A stretch of DNA of 64,000 nt from Sinorhizobium sojae CCBAU 05684 (GTDB lineage: Bacteria; Pseudomonadota; Alphaproteobacteria; Rhizobiales; Rhizobiaceae): contig NZ_CP023067.1 of the NCBI RefSeq assembly GCF_002288525.1, positions 1,240,001-1,304,000 of the forward strand, written 5' to 3'. Position 1 is the stretch's first letter. Each line of letters begins with the position of its first letter. Position numbers and translations under genes: made by a program. Below the pieces are notes generated by a model. It searched no databases. It saw nothing but the letters and a program-made list of their open reading frames with translations, and had not been told where the DNA came from. This document shows positions 28,231 through 37,612 of this stretch, one piece after another.

Positions 28231-29904
28231 ATGTATCGCTACGATGAATTTGACCACGCCTTCGTTTCCGCACGCGTCGAGCAGTTCCGGGACCAGGTCC
28301 AGCGGCGGCTTTCCGGCGAACTCGCCGAAGATGCCTTCAAGCCGCTGCGGCTGATGAACGGCGTCTACCTGCAGCTGCACGCCTATATGCTGCGTGTCGC
28401 CATCCCCTACGGCACGCTGTCGAGCCGGCAGATGCGCATGCTCGCCCATATTGCCCGGAAATACGACCGCGGTTACGGGCATTTCACCACGCGCCAGAAC
28501 ATCCAGTACAACTGGCCGCGGCTCTCCGACACGCCCGACATTCTGGCGGAACTTGCAAGCGTCGAAATGCATGCGCTGCAGACCTCCGGCAACTGCATTC
28601 GCAACGTCACGGCGGATCATTTCGCCGGTGCCGCGGCCGACGAGGTGGCCGATCCGCGGCCCTACGCCGAAATCCTCCGGCAATGGTCGAGCGTCCATCC
28701 GGAGTTCTCCTTCCTGCCGCGCAAGTTCAAGATCGCCGTTACCGGTGCCGAGCGCGATCGCGCCGCGATCCAGGTGCATGACATCGGCCTGCATCTGAAG
28801 AAGGACGAGAATGGCAGGCTCGGCTTTGCCGTCTATGTCGGCGGCGGGCAGGGCCGTACCCCGATGATCGCCAAGAAGATCCGCGACTTCCTGCCGGAAG
28901 AGGATCTTCTCTCCTACACGACGGCGATCATGCGCGTTTACAACCTCCATGGCCGTCGCGACAACAAGTACAAGGCCCGCATCAAGATCTTGGTACACGA
29001 GACGGGTGCGGAGGAACTGGCACGCCAGGTCGAAGCCGAATTCGCCAGCCTCAAGGATACCGAACTTAGACTTCCCGACGCCGACATACAGGCGATCGCC
29101 GCCTATTTCGCGCCTCCAGCGTTGCCGGAAAGGCAGGAAGGCTGGGGAAATCTTGCCCGGTGGAAGAAGGCCGATCCGGCCTTCGATCAATGGGTGAGCC
29201 AGAACGTTCAGCCGCACAAGCACCCCGACTACGGCATGGTGACGATCTCGCTGAAGCCGATCGGAGGCATTCCCGGCGACGCGACCGACGCGCAGATGGA
29301 GGTGGTTGCCGATATCGCCGAAGAATACGCCTTCGACGAGATCCGTGTCAGCCACGAACAGAACCTGATCCTGCCGCATGTGGCGCTCGCCGACCTGGAA
29401 TCAGTCTACCGCGCGCTCGTCGCCGCCGGGCTTGCAACGGCCAATGCCGGGCTGATCACCGACATCATCGCCTGTCCGGGCCTTGACTACTGCGCGCTCG
29501 CCAATGCGCGTTCGATCCCCGTCGCGCAAGAGATCTCGAGCCGTTTCGGCGCGCCCGAGCGGCAGGCCGAGATCGGCGAACTCAAGATCAAGATCTCCGG
29601 CTGCATCAACGCCTGCGGCCATCACCATGTCGGCCATATCGGCCTCCTGGGTGTCGAGAAGAAGGGCGCGGAACTCTACCAGATCACACTCGGTGGGTCC
29701 GGAGACGAGAACACGTCTATCGGCGAGATCATCGGTCGCGGCTTTGAGCCGGAGAAGGTGACGGACGCGGTCGAGACGATCGTCGACACCTATCTCGGCC
29801 TGCGCCGGGACGAGTCCGAAACCTTCCTGGAAGCCTATCGCCGCGTCGGGCCGCAGCCGTTCAAGGATGCCCTCTACGGCGGGGGCGCCCAGGAAGCCGC
29901 GTGA
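28231..29904 (+). CDS. cysI: Sulfite (nitrite/sulfite) reductase hemoprotein subunit
   Basis: 557 aa siroheme/[4Fe-4S] reductase. There are two ferredoxin-like half domains, with RQNIQYNWP and SGNCIRNVTADHFAG in the first, and the cluster ligands C415 and C421 (CPGLDYC) and C458 and C462 (SGCINACGHHH) in the second. It reduces sulfite to sulfide with six electrons. The gene neighbourhood (cysG, DUF2849, DUF934) argues for sulfite over nitrite. No flavoprotein CysJ is present, so ferredoxin and/or Fpr probably deliver electrons. Confidence 0.94.
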   Translation: MYRYDEFDHAFVSARVEQFRDQVQRRLSGELAEDAFKPLRLMNGVYLQLHAYMLRVAIPYGTLSSRQMRMLAHIARKYDRGYGHFTTRQNIQYNWPRLSDTPDILAELASVEMHALQTSGNCIRNVTADHFAGAAADEVADPRPYAEILRQWSSVHPEFSFLPRKFKIAVTGAERDRAAIQVHDIGLHLKKDENGRLGFAVYVGGGQGRTPMIAKKIRDFLPEEDLLSYTTAIMRVYNLHGRRDNKYKARIKILVHETGAEELARQVEAEFASLKDTELRLPDADIQAIAAYFAPPALPERQEGWGNLARWKKADPAFDQWVSQNVQPHKHPDYGMVTISLKPIGGIPGDATDAQMEVVADIAEEYAFDEIRVSHEQNLILPHVALADLESVYRALVAAGLATANAGLITDIIACPGLDYCALANARSIPVAQEISSRFGAPERQAEIGELKIKISGCINACGHHHVGHIGLLGVEKKGAELYQITLGGSGDENTSIGEIIGRGFEPEKVTDAVETIVDTYLGLRRDESETFLEAYRRVGPQPFKDALYGGGAQEAA

Positions 29905-29931
29905 CGGAAACCGCTGAACAGGAATAAGACG

Positions 29932-30429
29932 ATGACGAAAATCTGGAAAGAAAGCGGTTTTGTGAACGATGATCCCTGGGTCATCGAGACCGAGTTGACA
30001 AAGGCGGGCTCGAACGAAAAGGCGATCGTCGGCCTCGATGCATTCCTGCAGCAGGCCGCGACCGGCGCCTCGGGACTGGGCGTGTTGATTTCGCCCGCTG
30101 ATGACGTGACCCGCCTGGCGCCGCATCTCGACCGTATCGCGCTTGTCGCTGTCTCCTTTCCGGCCTTCAACGACGGCCGCGCCTTCAGCCATGCCTCGTT
30201 GCTGCGGACGCGGCTTGGCTATGCGGGTGAAATCCGCGCCGTCGGCGACGTGCTGATCGACCAGATCCCGCTGATGCTGCGCTGTGGCATCGAGAGCTTC
30301 GCGGTGAGCAATGCGACGGCCCTCAAGCGGCTCGCGGAAGGGCGGCTGCCGGGTATCTCCAATCACTATCAGCCGACGGCAAAGCCTACTGCAAATGCCA
30401 ATTCCTATAGCTGGCGACGGGTCTCCTGA
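29932..30429 (+). CDS. DUF934-family protein of the sulfur assimilation cluster
   Basis: 165 aa. Starts MTKIWKESGFVNDDPW and carries PAFNDGRAFSHASLLRTRLGYAGEIRAVGDVL (spanning about 82-112), characteristic of DUF934, which accompanies cysI/cysH in alpha- and betaproteobacteria. It has no membrane segment or known catalytic motif. It begins 27 bp after cysI. Function is unknown; context suggests a partner of sulfite or APS reduction. Confidence 0.88.
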   Translation: MTKIWKESGFVNDDPWVIETELTKAGSNEKAIVGLDAFLQQAATGASGLGVLISPADDVTRLAPHLDRIALVAVSFPAFNDGRAFSHASLLRTRLGYAGEIRAVGDVLIDQIPLMLRCGIESFAVSNATALKRLAEGRLPGISNHYQPTAKPTANANSYSWRRVS

Positions 30430-30574
30430 AAAAAAGAGCCCGCGACGGTATGAAGCAAGGCGAAATCCTCTAAAGCGACCTATATTTGGAAGGGAATTGC
30501 TTTCAATCGGCCGAGCCTTGGAATATCCGCTTGTACTTGATAGAAAGCGTCACCATTACAGGACTGAAGCCATC

Positions 30575-31387
30575 ATGAATGCTCCGGCAAAAAAGGAAGA
30601 TTTCGCGGTCCAGGCACCGGCGGGTGTGTTCGTCGAAACGGTTACGAGCGTCGAACACTATACGGACCGGCTCTTCCGCTTCCGTATGACGCGCCCGCAG
30701 GAGTTTCGCTTCCGCTCCGGTGAGTTTGCGATGATCGGCCTCATGGTCGGTGACAAGCCCATCTATCGTGCCTACTCCGTTGCCAGCCCGGCATGGGACG
30801 AAGAACTCGAATTCTTCTCGATCAAGGTGCCGGATGGTCCGCTGACCTCGCACCTGCAGGAGATCAAGCCCGGCGACCATGTGCTGATGCGCAAGAAGCC
30901 GACGGGCACGCTGGTGCTCGACGCCCTCGTGCCCGGGCGCCGGCTCTACATGTTCTCGACTGGCACAGGTATTGCTCCCTTCGCGAGCCTCATCCGCGAC
31001 CCGGAAACCTACGAGAAGTTCGAGGAGGTCATCCTCACGCATACCTGCCGCGACGTGGCGGAACTGAAATACGGTTTCGACCTGGTCGAGGAAATCCGCA
31101 ATCACGAATTCCTGAGCGAAATCGCCGGCGACAAGCTGCGCCACTATGCGACGGTGACGCGCGAGGACTACCCGTTCAAGGGCCGCATCACCGACCTCAT
31201 GATCAACGGCAAGTTCTTTGCCGATCTCGGCCTTCCGCCGCTCGATCCGGCAATCGACCGCGGCATGATCTGCGGCTCCACGGCCATGCTGAAGGACACC
31301 AAGGAAATCCTCGAGGCAGCCGGCCTGACGGAAGGTGCCAACAACAAGCCGGCCGAATTCGTCATTGAACGTGCCTTCGTCGGCTGA
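30575..31387 (+). CDS. fpr: Ferredoxin--NADP+ reductase
   Basis: 270 aa FAD enzyme. FAD-binding RAYSVASP, NADP motif STGTGIAPFASLI, the CGSTAMLKDT segment and the C-terminal FVIERAFVG with terminal aromatic in the bacterial-type subclass. The ATG at 30575 is preferred since upstream codons run through non-conserved sequence of the 145-bp gap after DUF934. The gap leaves room for a separate promoter (CTTGGA at about 30518 with ATAGAA 17 bp on). It is likely the reductant source for CysI or for defence against oxidants. Confidence 0.94.
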   Translation: MNAPAKKEDFAVQAPAGVFVETVTSVEHYTDRLFRFRMTRPQEFRFRSGEFAMIGLMVGDKPIYRAYSVASPAWDEELEFFSIKVPDGPLTSHLQEIKPGDHVLMRKKPTGTLVLDALVPGRRLYMFSTGTGIAPFASLIRDPETYEKFEEVILTHTCRDVAELKYGFDLVEEIRNHEFLSEIAGDKLRHYATVTREDYPFKGRITDLMINGKFFADLGLPPLDPAIDRGMICGSTAMLKDTKEILEAAGLTEGANNKPAEFVIERAFVG

Positions 31388-31417
31388 CCGGCGAGAGACA
31401 GCGTGCAATCAGGGACG

Positions 31418-31446
31418 AGAGGCGCATCCGACAATGCGCCTCTTTT
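31418..31446 (+). terminator. Rho-independent terminator after fpr
   Basis: A 10-bp perfect stem AGAGGCGCAT/ATGCGCCTCT with a CCGACA loop, running into TTTT. It lies 31 bp after the fpr stop. Confidence 0.88.
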
Positions 31447-31714
31447 GTCTTATGGGCTCGGCACGGGCGCACTGTCGCGGGTCGAGTGCGGTGATGCACG
31501 ACCGCGTGAGGTGACCGGCCAAGCGGAGGAAGCGTGGAACTGCACTCCGATGGACAAGGTCAGGATATGATCTTCTCGGTATGGATCAACGCTACGATCT
31601 TGCCCCCGTCCCGGGCATCTCTACGAATCCGCGATTGAGCAAATCGGCTCTGATAAGACGCGCAGCGCTTTAGGCGCGGACGGGGCAATGAATTCGCGGC
31701 TGGCGCGGACGGCA
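31447..31714. other. Gene-free spacer between convergent fpr and aapP, with a partial repeat
   Basis: No ORF of coding character is visible. Bases 31650-31673 match the first 24 bp of the intergenic repeat on the minus strand (22 of 24 positions relative to the copy at 55870), indicating a solo 5' fragment. The rest shows no recognisable element. Confidence 0.6.
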
Positions 31715-31715
31715 A

Positions 31716-31748
31716 GAAAAAACGGCCCGCCTCGGGGAGGCGGGCCGT
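31716..31748 (-). terminator. Rho-independent terminator of the aap operon
   Basis: A 12-bp perfect stem (ACGGCCCGCCTC/GAGGCGGGCCGT) with a 3-nt loop. Read on the minus strand it is followed by TTTTTT, and it lies 25 bp after the aapP stop. Confidence 0.92.
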
Positions 31749-31772
31749 CTTGTTCGATTTGTCAGCCTGGCC

Positions 31773-32546
31773 TCAATGCAGGATCTGGCTGAGGAACAGC
31801 TTGGTACGCTCGTGCTGCGGATTGTCGAAGAATTCGGCCGGCGAATTCTGCTCGACGATCTGGCCCTGGTCCATGAAGATTACGCGGTTGGCAACCTGAC
31901 GTGCGAAGCCCATTTCGTGAGTGACGCAGAGCATCGTCATGCCTTCTTCGGCGAGGCCGACCATGGTGTCGAGCACTTCCTTGATCATTTCCGGGTCGAG
32001 CGCCGAAGTCGGTTCGTCGAAAAGCATGATCTTCGGATTCATGCAGAGCGAACGGGCAATGGCGACGCGCTGTTGCTGGCCGCCGGACAGCTGACCCGGA
32101 TACTTGTGTGCCTGTTCGGGAATCTTGACGCGCGTGAGGAAATGCATCGCAATTTCCTCGGCCTCCTTCTTGGGCATCTTGCGTACCCAGATTGGCGCCA
32201 ACGTGCAGTTTTCCAGGATCGTCAGATGCGGGAAGAGGTTGAAGTGCTGAAACACCATGCCGACTTCGCGGCGCACTTCGTCGATCTTCTTGAGGTCGTT
32301 GGTGAGCTCGATGCCGTCGACCACGATCTTGCCCTTCTGATGCTCTTCGAGGCGATTGATGCAGCGGATCATCGTCGATTTTCCGGAGCCCGACGGGCCG
32401 GCTATGACGATGCGCTCGCCGCGCATCACCTTGAGATTGATGTCGCGCAGCACGTGGAAATCACCGTACCACTTGTTCATGTTGGTGATTTCGATCGCCA
32501 CGTCCGTCGCCGAGACGGTCATTTTCGAAGTTGCGGCATTTGCCAT
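31773..32546 (-). CDS. aapP: General L-amino acid ABC transporter ATP-binding protein AapP
   Basis: 257 aa. Walker A GPSGSGKS (50-57), Q-loop [12 protein letters not shown] signature LSGGQQQR (153-160), Walker B IMLFDEPT and switch His in THEMGF. The ATG at 32546 follows AAAGGGGAAAAC and lies 14 bp after aapM. It is the last gene of the aapJQMP operon and energises uptake of a broad range of L-amino acids through the inner membrane. Confidence 0.96.
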   Translation of the reverse strand: MANAATSKMTVSATDVAIEITNMNKWYGDFHVLRDINLKVMRGERIVIAGPSGSGKSTMIRCINRLEEHQKGKIVVDGIELTNDLKKIDEVRREVGMVFQHFNLFPHLTILENCTLAPIWVRKMPKKEAEEIAMHFLTRVKIPEQAHKYPGQLSGGQQQRVAIARSLCMNPKIMLFDEPTSALDPEMIKEVLDTMVGLAEEGMTMLCVTHEMGFARQVANRVIFMDQGQIVEQNSPAEFFDNPQHERTKLFLSQILH

Positions 32547-32560
32547 ATGTTTTCCCCTTT

Positions 32561-33715
32561 TTATCGTTGGCTCTTGTCGAGCAGGCGTTCCATGAAGCCT
32601 GAATAGCGCGACATGCCGAAGCAGAAAAGCCAGAAGACGAAGCCGGCGAAGATCAGGCCCGTCAGTGGCGTGACGGCGGACGACCAGTTTGCATCGGAAA
32701 AATTCAGGCGAACGATGCCGAGCAGATCGAACATGCCGATGATCGAGACCAGCGACGTGTCCTTGAACAGGCCGATGAAAGTGTTGACGATGCCCGGGAT
32801 CACCAGTTTCAGCGCCTGCGGCAGCACGATCAGCCCCATCTTCTGCCAAAAGCTGAGACCGAGCGAATCGGCGCCTTCATACTGGCCCTTCGGAATGGCC
32901 TGCAGACCGCCCCGCACCACTTCCGCCATGTACGCGGAGGCGAAGAGCGACACGCCGATCAGGGCGCGCAGGAATTTATCGAAGGTGACACCTTGCGGCA
33001 GGAACAGCGGCAACATCACGCTTGCCATGAACAAAACCGTAATCAGCGGAACACCGCGGACGATCTCGATGAAGACCGTGCAGAGCATCTTTATCACCGG
33101 CATGTTCGACCGCCGCCCGAGCGCCAGCAGAATGCCCAAGGGCAGGGAAACCGCAATCCCGACAAAGGACAGGACGAGGGTGACCATGAGGCCGCCCCAG
33201 AGCGGCGTCTCCACATAGGCGAGGCCGAGCCAGCCGCCGGGGAGCAGGATCGCGGCCAGGATCGGCAGCACGGCCAGCAGCAGGATGGCGTTCAATCCCT
33301 TGAACGGCACGCGTGGGATCAGCATCGGCACGAGGAACAGGACGAACAGAATGCCGACCAGTGCGGGACGCCAGCGCTCGTCGGGCGGATAGCGGCCGAA
33401 GAGGAACTGGTCGAACTTGGCGTTGACGAATGCCCAGCAGGCGCCGCTCCAGCCGTCCGGCTGCGAGCCGCCCTGGGCTATGGTGGCGCAGACGCCGCGC
33501 CCGCCGCCGGTCCAGGCAGCGTCGATGAAGAGCCACTGGATGGTCGGGGGAACCAGCCACGCCAGGATTAGCAGGCTGATGATCGTCAGAACCGTATCCC
33601 TCGGCGTCGCGAAGAGATTGGTTCGCAGCCAATGAACGATGCCGCTTTCCTTGGAAGGGGCGGGGGAGGCTTCGATCATCGAAGCACGAACGAAAGTTGC
33701 TTGATGCGCGCTCAT
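32561..33715 (-). CDS. aapM: General L-amino acid ABC transporter permease AapM
   Basis: 384 aa polytopic permease. An N-terminal membrane segment (about 43-60) is followed by a long loop and several closely spaced helices, then the conserved ABC-permease EAA loop [21 protein letters not shown]. It heterodimerises with AapQ. It starts 4 bp after aapQ. The large N-terminal extension relative to typical polar amino acid permeases is a family feature of AapM. Confidence 0.95.
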   Translation of the reverse strand: MSAHQATFVRASMIEASPAPSKESGIVHWLRTNLFATPRDTVLTIISLLILAWLVPPTIQWLFIDAAWTGGGRGVCATIAQGGSQPDGWSGACWAFVNAKFDQFLFGRYPPDERWRPALVGILFVLFLVPMLIPRVPFKGLNAILLLAVLPILAAILLPGGWLGLAYVETPLWGGLMVTLVLSFVGIAVSLPLGILLALGRRSNMPVIKMLCTVFIEIVRGVPLITVLFMASVMLPLFLPQGVTFDKFLRALIGVSLFASAYMAEVVRGGLQAIPKGQYEGADSLGLSFWQKMGLIVLPQALKLVIPGIVNTFIGLFKDTSLVSIIGMFDLLGIVRLNFSDANWSSAVTPLTGLIFAGFVFWLFCFGMSRYSGFMERLLDKSQR

Positions 33716-33719
33716 GATC

Positions 33720-34913
33720 TCACCTCTCCACCAGCGCCATGCGTGCGTTGTACCAGTTCATGAACGCCGCGGTGGCGAGGCTCAAGCTGAGATAGACGAT
33801 GAGCCAGATACTGACGATTTCGATCGATTGTCCGGTCTGGTTGAGAATGGTTCCCCCAACCGCGACCAGGTCCGCGTAGCCGATCGCGACCGCCAGCGAC
33901 GAGTTCTTGGTGAGGTTGAGATACTGGCTGGTCAGCGGCGGGATGATGATCCGCATGGCCTGCGGCACGATCACGAGGCGCGTAGTCAATCCTGGGCGGA
34001 TACCAAGCGCGTGAGCGGCCTCCGTCTGTCCCTTGGACACCCCGCGGATGCCCGCCCGAACGATCTCGGCGATAAAAGCCGCGGTATAGAAAGACAGAGC
34101 GAGGAAAAGCGAGAGGAATTCCGGCCCGACGACGGAGCCGCCGGTCAGGTTGAAACGGCCCGCGACCGGGATGTCAAAGCTGAGAGGCGCGCCCGTCGCC
34201 AGAAAGGTGACAAGCGGCAAACCGATTATGAGCCCGACCACGGTCCACGCGACCGGGAAGCGCTGGCCGGTCGCCATCTGCCTCTGGCGCGCATAGCGGG
34301 CAATGAGGACACTCGCCACGATGGCGATGAGGAAGGCAAAGAGCGTGTACCCCGCGCCCTCTCCGGGAACGGGCCTCGGGAAGGCAACGCCGCGATTGCT
34401 CACGTAGACATCGAAAGGCAGGGCGAGTGCCTCTCGTGCCTGCGGCAATACTGCCAGGACGCCGCTGTACCAGAAGAATATGACGAGCAGTGGCGGCACG
34501 TTGCGGAACACTTCGACATAGGTCAGCGAAAGTTTCGCGATAATCCAGTTGTGCGACAGGCGGCCAATGCCGATGATGAAGCCGATTATTGTGGCTGTGA
34601 TGATGCCGGTGACGGCTACGAGCAGGGTGTTGACGAATCCAGCCAGCAGTGCGCGGCCGTAGGAGGAGTCGCTGCTGAATGCGATCAGCGACTGACCCAT
34701 GTCGAAGCCGGCGCGGCTGTCCAGGAAACCGTAACCTGAGGCGATATTGGCTCGCCTCAGGTTTTCGACCGTGTTGTCGACGATCCAATAGACGAGAACC
34801 GCGAGAATAATGACGGTAACTGCCTGGTAGAAGATCCCGCGTACCTGAGGATCGTTTATGATCGATCCGGAGGATTTGCTCTTTTCAGGCGCATTCGTGA
34901 CGCCAATGGCCAT
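33720..34913 (-). CDS. aapQ: General L-amino acid ABC transporter permease AapQ
   Basis: 397 aa permease with about eight hydrophobic helices and the EAA loop [19 protein letters not shown]. It has the Aap-type extended periplasmic/cytoplasmic insert (about 100-215) before the C-terminal permease core. It pairs with AapM. It lies 97 bp after aapJ, a gap that carries a hairpin. Confidence 0.95.
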   Translation of the reverse strand: MAIGVTNAPEKSKSSGSIINDPQVRGIFYQAVTVIILAVLVYWIVDNTVENLRRANIASGYGFLDSRAGFDMGQSLIAFSSDSSYGRALLAGFVNTLLVAVTGIITATIIGFIIGIGRLSHNWIIAKLSLTYVEVFRNVPPLLVIFFWYSGVLAVLPQAREALALPFDVYVSNRGVAFPRPVPGEGAGYTLFAFLIAIVASVLIARYARQRQMATGQRFPVAWTVVGLIIGLPLVTFLATGAPLSFDIPVAGRFNLTGGSVVGPEFLSLFLALSFYTAAFIAEIVRAGIRGVSKGQTEAAHALGIRPGLTTRLVIVPQAMRIIIPPLTSQYLNLTKNSSLAVAIGYADLVAVGGTILNQTGQSIEIVSIWLIVYLSLSLATAAFMNWYNARMALVER

Positions 34914-34969
34914 GCAATGCCTCTTTCCCCTATCCGCCCTTTGCGGGCGTTCTTATCGTTGAAAACGGA

Positions 34970-34989
34970 GGAGCGGCGTATACCGCTCC
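34970..34989 (-). promoter_or_regulatory. Intercistronic hairpin between aapJ and aapQ
   Basis: A 7-bp perfect stem (GGAGCGG/CCGCTCC) with a 6-nt loop, without a T-run. It lies 21 bp after the aapJ stop, the usual place for a stabilising or attenuating hairpin that leaves binding-protein mRNA more abundant than permease mRNA. Confidence 0.6.
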
Positions 34990-35010
34990 CCCGCGATTCG
35001 TGAAAGCCGA

Positions 35011-36036
35011 TTAGCGAACCGGCATCGCGTACTGGAGACCGCCCTTGGTCCAAAGGGCATTCAGGCCGCGCTCGATCTTCAACGGGCTGCCTGCACCGAT
35101 GTTGCGGTCGAAGACTTCGCCGTAATTGCCGACGGCCTTGATGATGTTAACCGCCCAGTCGTTGGTGAGGCCGAGGTCGGTGCCGATCTTGCTGTCGGCC
35201 TCGACGCCGAGGAAGCGCTGAACGTCCGGGTTTGGAGAGCTCTTCATCTCCTCGACGTTGGCCTGGGTGACGCCGAATTCTTCCGCCTGGACAAGCGCGT
35301 AGTGAACCCAGGTCACGATATCGAACCACTGGTCATCGCCCTGGCGGACGGCCGGGCCGAGCGGCTCCTTCGAGATGATTTCCGGCAGGATCACGTGATC
35401 GTCCGGGTTGGAGAGCGTCAGGCGCAGCGAATAGAGGCCGGAAGCGTCGGTGGTGTAGACGTCGCAGCGCCCGGCGTCATAGGCTGCGTTCACTTCCTCG
35501 AGCTTCTCGAAGACCACCGGATTGTACTGCAGGTTGTTCGCCTTGAAGTAGTCCGCGAGGTTCAGTTCGGTGGTGGTGCCGGTCTGCACGCAGACGGCTG
35601 CACCCGAGAGTTCGAGGGCGGACTTCACGTTGAGGGCCTTGCGAACCATGAAGCCCTGGCCGTCATAGTAGTTGACCGGGCGGAAGTTGAAACCGAGCGC
35701 CGTGTCGCGGTTGATGGTCCAGGTCGTGTTGCGGGCCAGAACGTCGACCTCACCGGACTGCAGTGCCGGGAAGCGCTCCTTGGCGGAGGTGGGCGTATAC
35801 TTCACCTTCGTCGCGTCGCCGAAGATGGCGGCCGCAATGGCCTTGCAGTAATCGACGTCGAAACCGCTCCAGTTGCCGGCAGCGTCGGGTGCCGCGAAGC
35901 CGGCGAGGCCCGTGTTCACGCCGCACTGGACGAAGCCCTTGGCCTTCACGTCGTCAAGGGTGGCGGCCGATGCACCATTTGCGCCAATCCCCATGACCGC
36001 AGCACCTAGAAGGGCTGTCACAATTCTTCTTGCCAT
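35011..36036 (-). CDS. aapJ: General L-amino acid-binding periplasmic protein AapJ
   Basis: 341 aa solute-binding protein of family 3. A Sec signal MARRIVTALLGAAVMG... ends at ASA-AT (about residue 24). The domain begins DDVKAKGFVQCGVNTGLAGF, with GFDVDYCKAIAAAIF characteristic of amino-acid-binding proteins. It is the first gene of the minus-strand aapJQMP operon. It captures diverse L-amino acids (glutamate and others in rhizobia, from family knowledge). Confidence 0.96.
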   Translation of the reverse strand: MARRIVTALLGAAVMGIGANGASAATLDDVKAKGFVQCGVNTGLAGFAAPDAAGNWSGFDVDYCKAIAAAIFGDATKVKYTPTSAKERFPALQSGEVDVLARNTTWTINRDTALGFNFRPVNYYDGQGFMVRKALNVKSALELSGAAVCVQTGTTTELNLADYFKANNLQYNPVVFEKLEEVNAAYDAGRCDVYTTDASGLYSLRLTLSNPDDHVILPEIISKEPLGPAVRQGDDQWFDIVTWVHYALVQAEEFGVTQANVEEMKSSPNPDVQRFLGVEADSKIGTDLGLTNDWAVNIIKAVGNYGEVFDRNIGAGSPLKIERGLNALWTKGGLQYAMPVR

Positions 36037-36071
36037 TTTTTTGAACCTTTTCGGTTGTCGTTAGTTCCCGT

Positions 36072-36164
36072 CTGCACGATGATGCGCTCGTAGCGCGTGC
36101 AGCCTCAGCCACCCTCCTGGCTTGAGTGCGATCTATCTCATGCCCAAAATCCACAAGGGTCAAG
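36072..36164 (-). promoter_or_regulatory. aapJ promoter candidate and 5' UTR hairpin
   Basis: On the minus strand CTTGAC (36164-36159) is followed 17 bp later by ATGAGA (36141-36136), an acceptable rhizobial -35/-10 pair. Just downstream lies a hairpin with outer stem CTGCACG/CGTGCAG (36102-36096 with 36078-36072) enclosing a smaller GC stem, in the expected leader. No known riboswitch was recognised. The rest of the 338-bp aapJ-metC gap is AT-richer and otherwise featureless. Confidence 0.4.
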
Positions 36165-36374
36165 AGATGATGCCGATTTTCCGTTTTTTCATGTGAAAAA
36201 CGTGAAATCCGCCAGAAGTTTAGGCAGATTTCGCAGAAAATCCGGCGATTATGAGTAAAAAATCGGCCACGTGCACCTTTATCGCGATTCGACGGTTGCT
36301 GACCGAATTTCCCCTTGACCCCGCGGATGCGGCATTCGATGAGTTGGCGTCGAATTAGAGCAGCGGACGTTTCA

Positions 36375-37562
36375 ATGGCAGACAAGAAGAGCGTAGTAAG
36401 CGAGATGGGGATCAACACCCGCCTTGCGCACACTGGCAATAACCCCTCCGATTTCCATGGATTCGTCAATCCGCCGGTGGTGCACGCCTCGACCGTGCTG
36501 TTTCCGGATGCCAGAACCATGGAAACGCGAGCGCAGAAGTACACCTACGGAACGCGCGGCACGCCGACGACCGACGCGCTCTGCGACGCGATCAACGAAC
36601 TCGAGGGGGCGGCCGGAACGATCCTCGTGCCCTCGGGGCTCGCTGCCGTCACCGTGCCGTTCCTCGCCTATCTCTCATCGGGCGACCACGCCCTCATCGT
36701 CGATTCGGTCTATTTCCCGACGCGACATTTCTGCGACACGATGCTGACCCGGCTCGGTGTGACCGTCGAATATTACGATCCGATGGTCGGCGCGGGAATC
36801 GAAGCCCTGATCAGGCCGAATACACGGCTCGTTCATCTGGAGGCGCCGGGCTCGAACACGTTCGAGATGCAGGACATCGGAGCGATCGCCGCCGTTGCGC
36901 ATCGCCATGGCTGCATCGTGACCATGGACAACACCTGGGCAACGCCGCTGTACTTCCGGCCGCTCGAGCATGGCGTCGACATTTCCATCCATGCCGCCAC
37001 CAAATATCCGTCCGGCCACTCGGACGTCCTCCTCGGGACGGTTTCCGCAAACGCGGCACATTGGCCGGCTCTCAGCGAGGCGATGGTGACGCTCGGGGTC
37101 TGTGTATCCCCGGACGACAGCTACCAAATCCTGCGCGGCCTGCGCACGATGGGCATTCGCCTCGAGCGACATCAGGCAAGCGCCCTTGAAACCGCGCGCT
37201 GGCTCGAGAGCCGTGAAGAGGTTGCGCGCGTGTTGCATCCGGCGCTGCCGAGCTTCCCGGGCCATGAGCTTTGGAAGCGCGACTTCGGCGGCGCAAGCGG
37301 CATCTTCTCGTTCGTTCTGAAGGCCGAGCCGGAGAAGAGCAGGGCGAAGGCGCATGCCTTCCTCGATGCGCTCTCCATCTTCGGCCTTGGTTATTCCTGG
37401 GGCGGTTTCGAGAGTCTCGCGCTTCATGTGAACCTCACCGACCGCAAGGTGGCGAAGGCGCCTTCGGAAGGCCCGGTAATCCGGCTGCAGATCGGGCTGG
37501 AAGATGTTCAGGACATCCGCCGCGACGTCGAGGCCGGTCTTGCAGCTGCGAACGCGGTCTGA
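36375..37562 (+). CDS. metC: Cystathionine beta-lyase (Cys/Met metabolism PLP enzyme)
   Basis: 395 aa. PLP lysine in HAATKYPSGHSD (about K210), substrate/cofactor segments YGTRGTPTTDAL and MDNTWATPLYF, and GLGYSWGGFESLA near the C-terminus typical of MetC. The frame extends upstream but the ATG at 36375 starts the conserved protein. It cleaves cystathionine to homocysteine in methionine synthesis. It is transcribed divergently from aapJ. Confidence 0.92.
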   Translation: MADKKSVVSEMGINTRLAHTGNNPSDFHGFVNPPVVHASTVLFPDARTMETRAQKYTYGTRGTPTTDALCDAINELEGAAGTILVPSGLAAVTVPFLAYLSSGDHALIVDSVYFPTRHFCDTMLTRLGVTVEYYDPMVGAGIEALIRPNTRLVHLEAPGSNTFEMQDIGAIAAVAHRHGCIVTMDNTWATPLYFRPLEHGVDISIHAATKYPSGHSDVLLGTVSANAAHWPALSEAMVTLGVCVSPDDSYQILRGLRTMGIRLERHQASALETARWLESREEVARVLHPALPSFPGHELWKRDFGGASGIFSFVLKAEPEKSRAKAHAFLDALSIFGLGYSWGGFESLALHVNLTDRKVAKAPSEGPVIRLQIGLEDVQDIRRDVEAGLAAANAV

Positions 37563-37612
37563 CCGCGCGGGCACAAGAGGAGTGCTCCCGCACATGTCGG
37601 GGGCGCCGCGCT

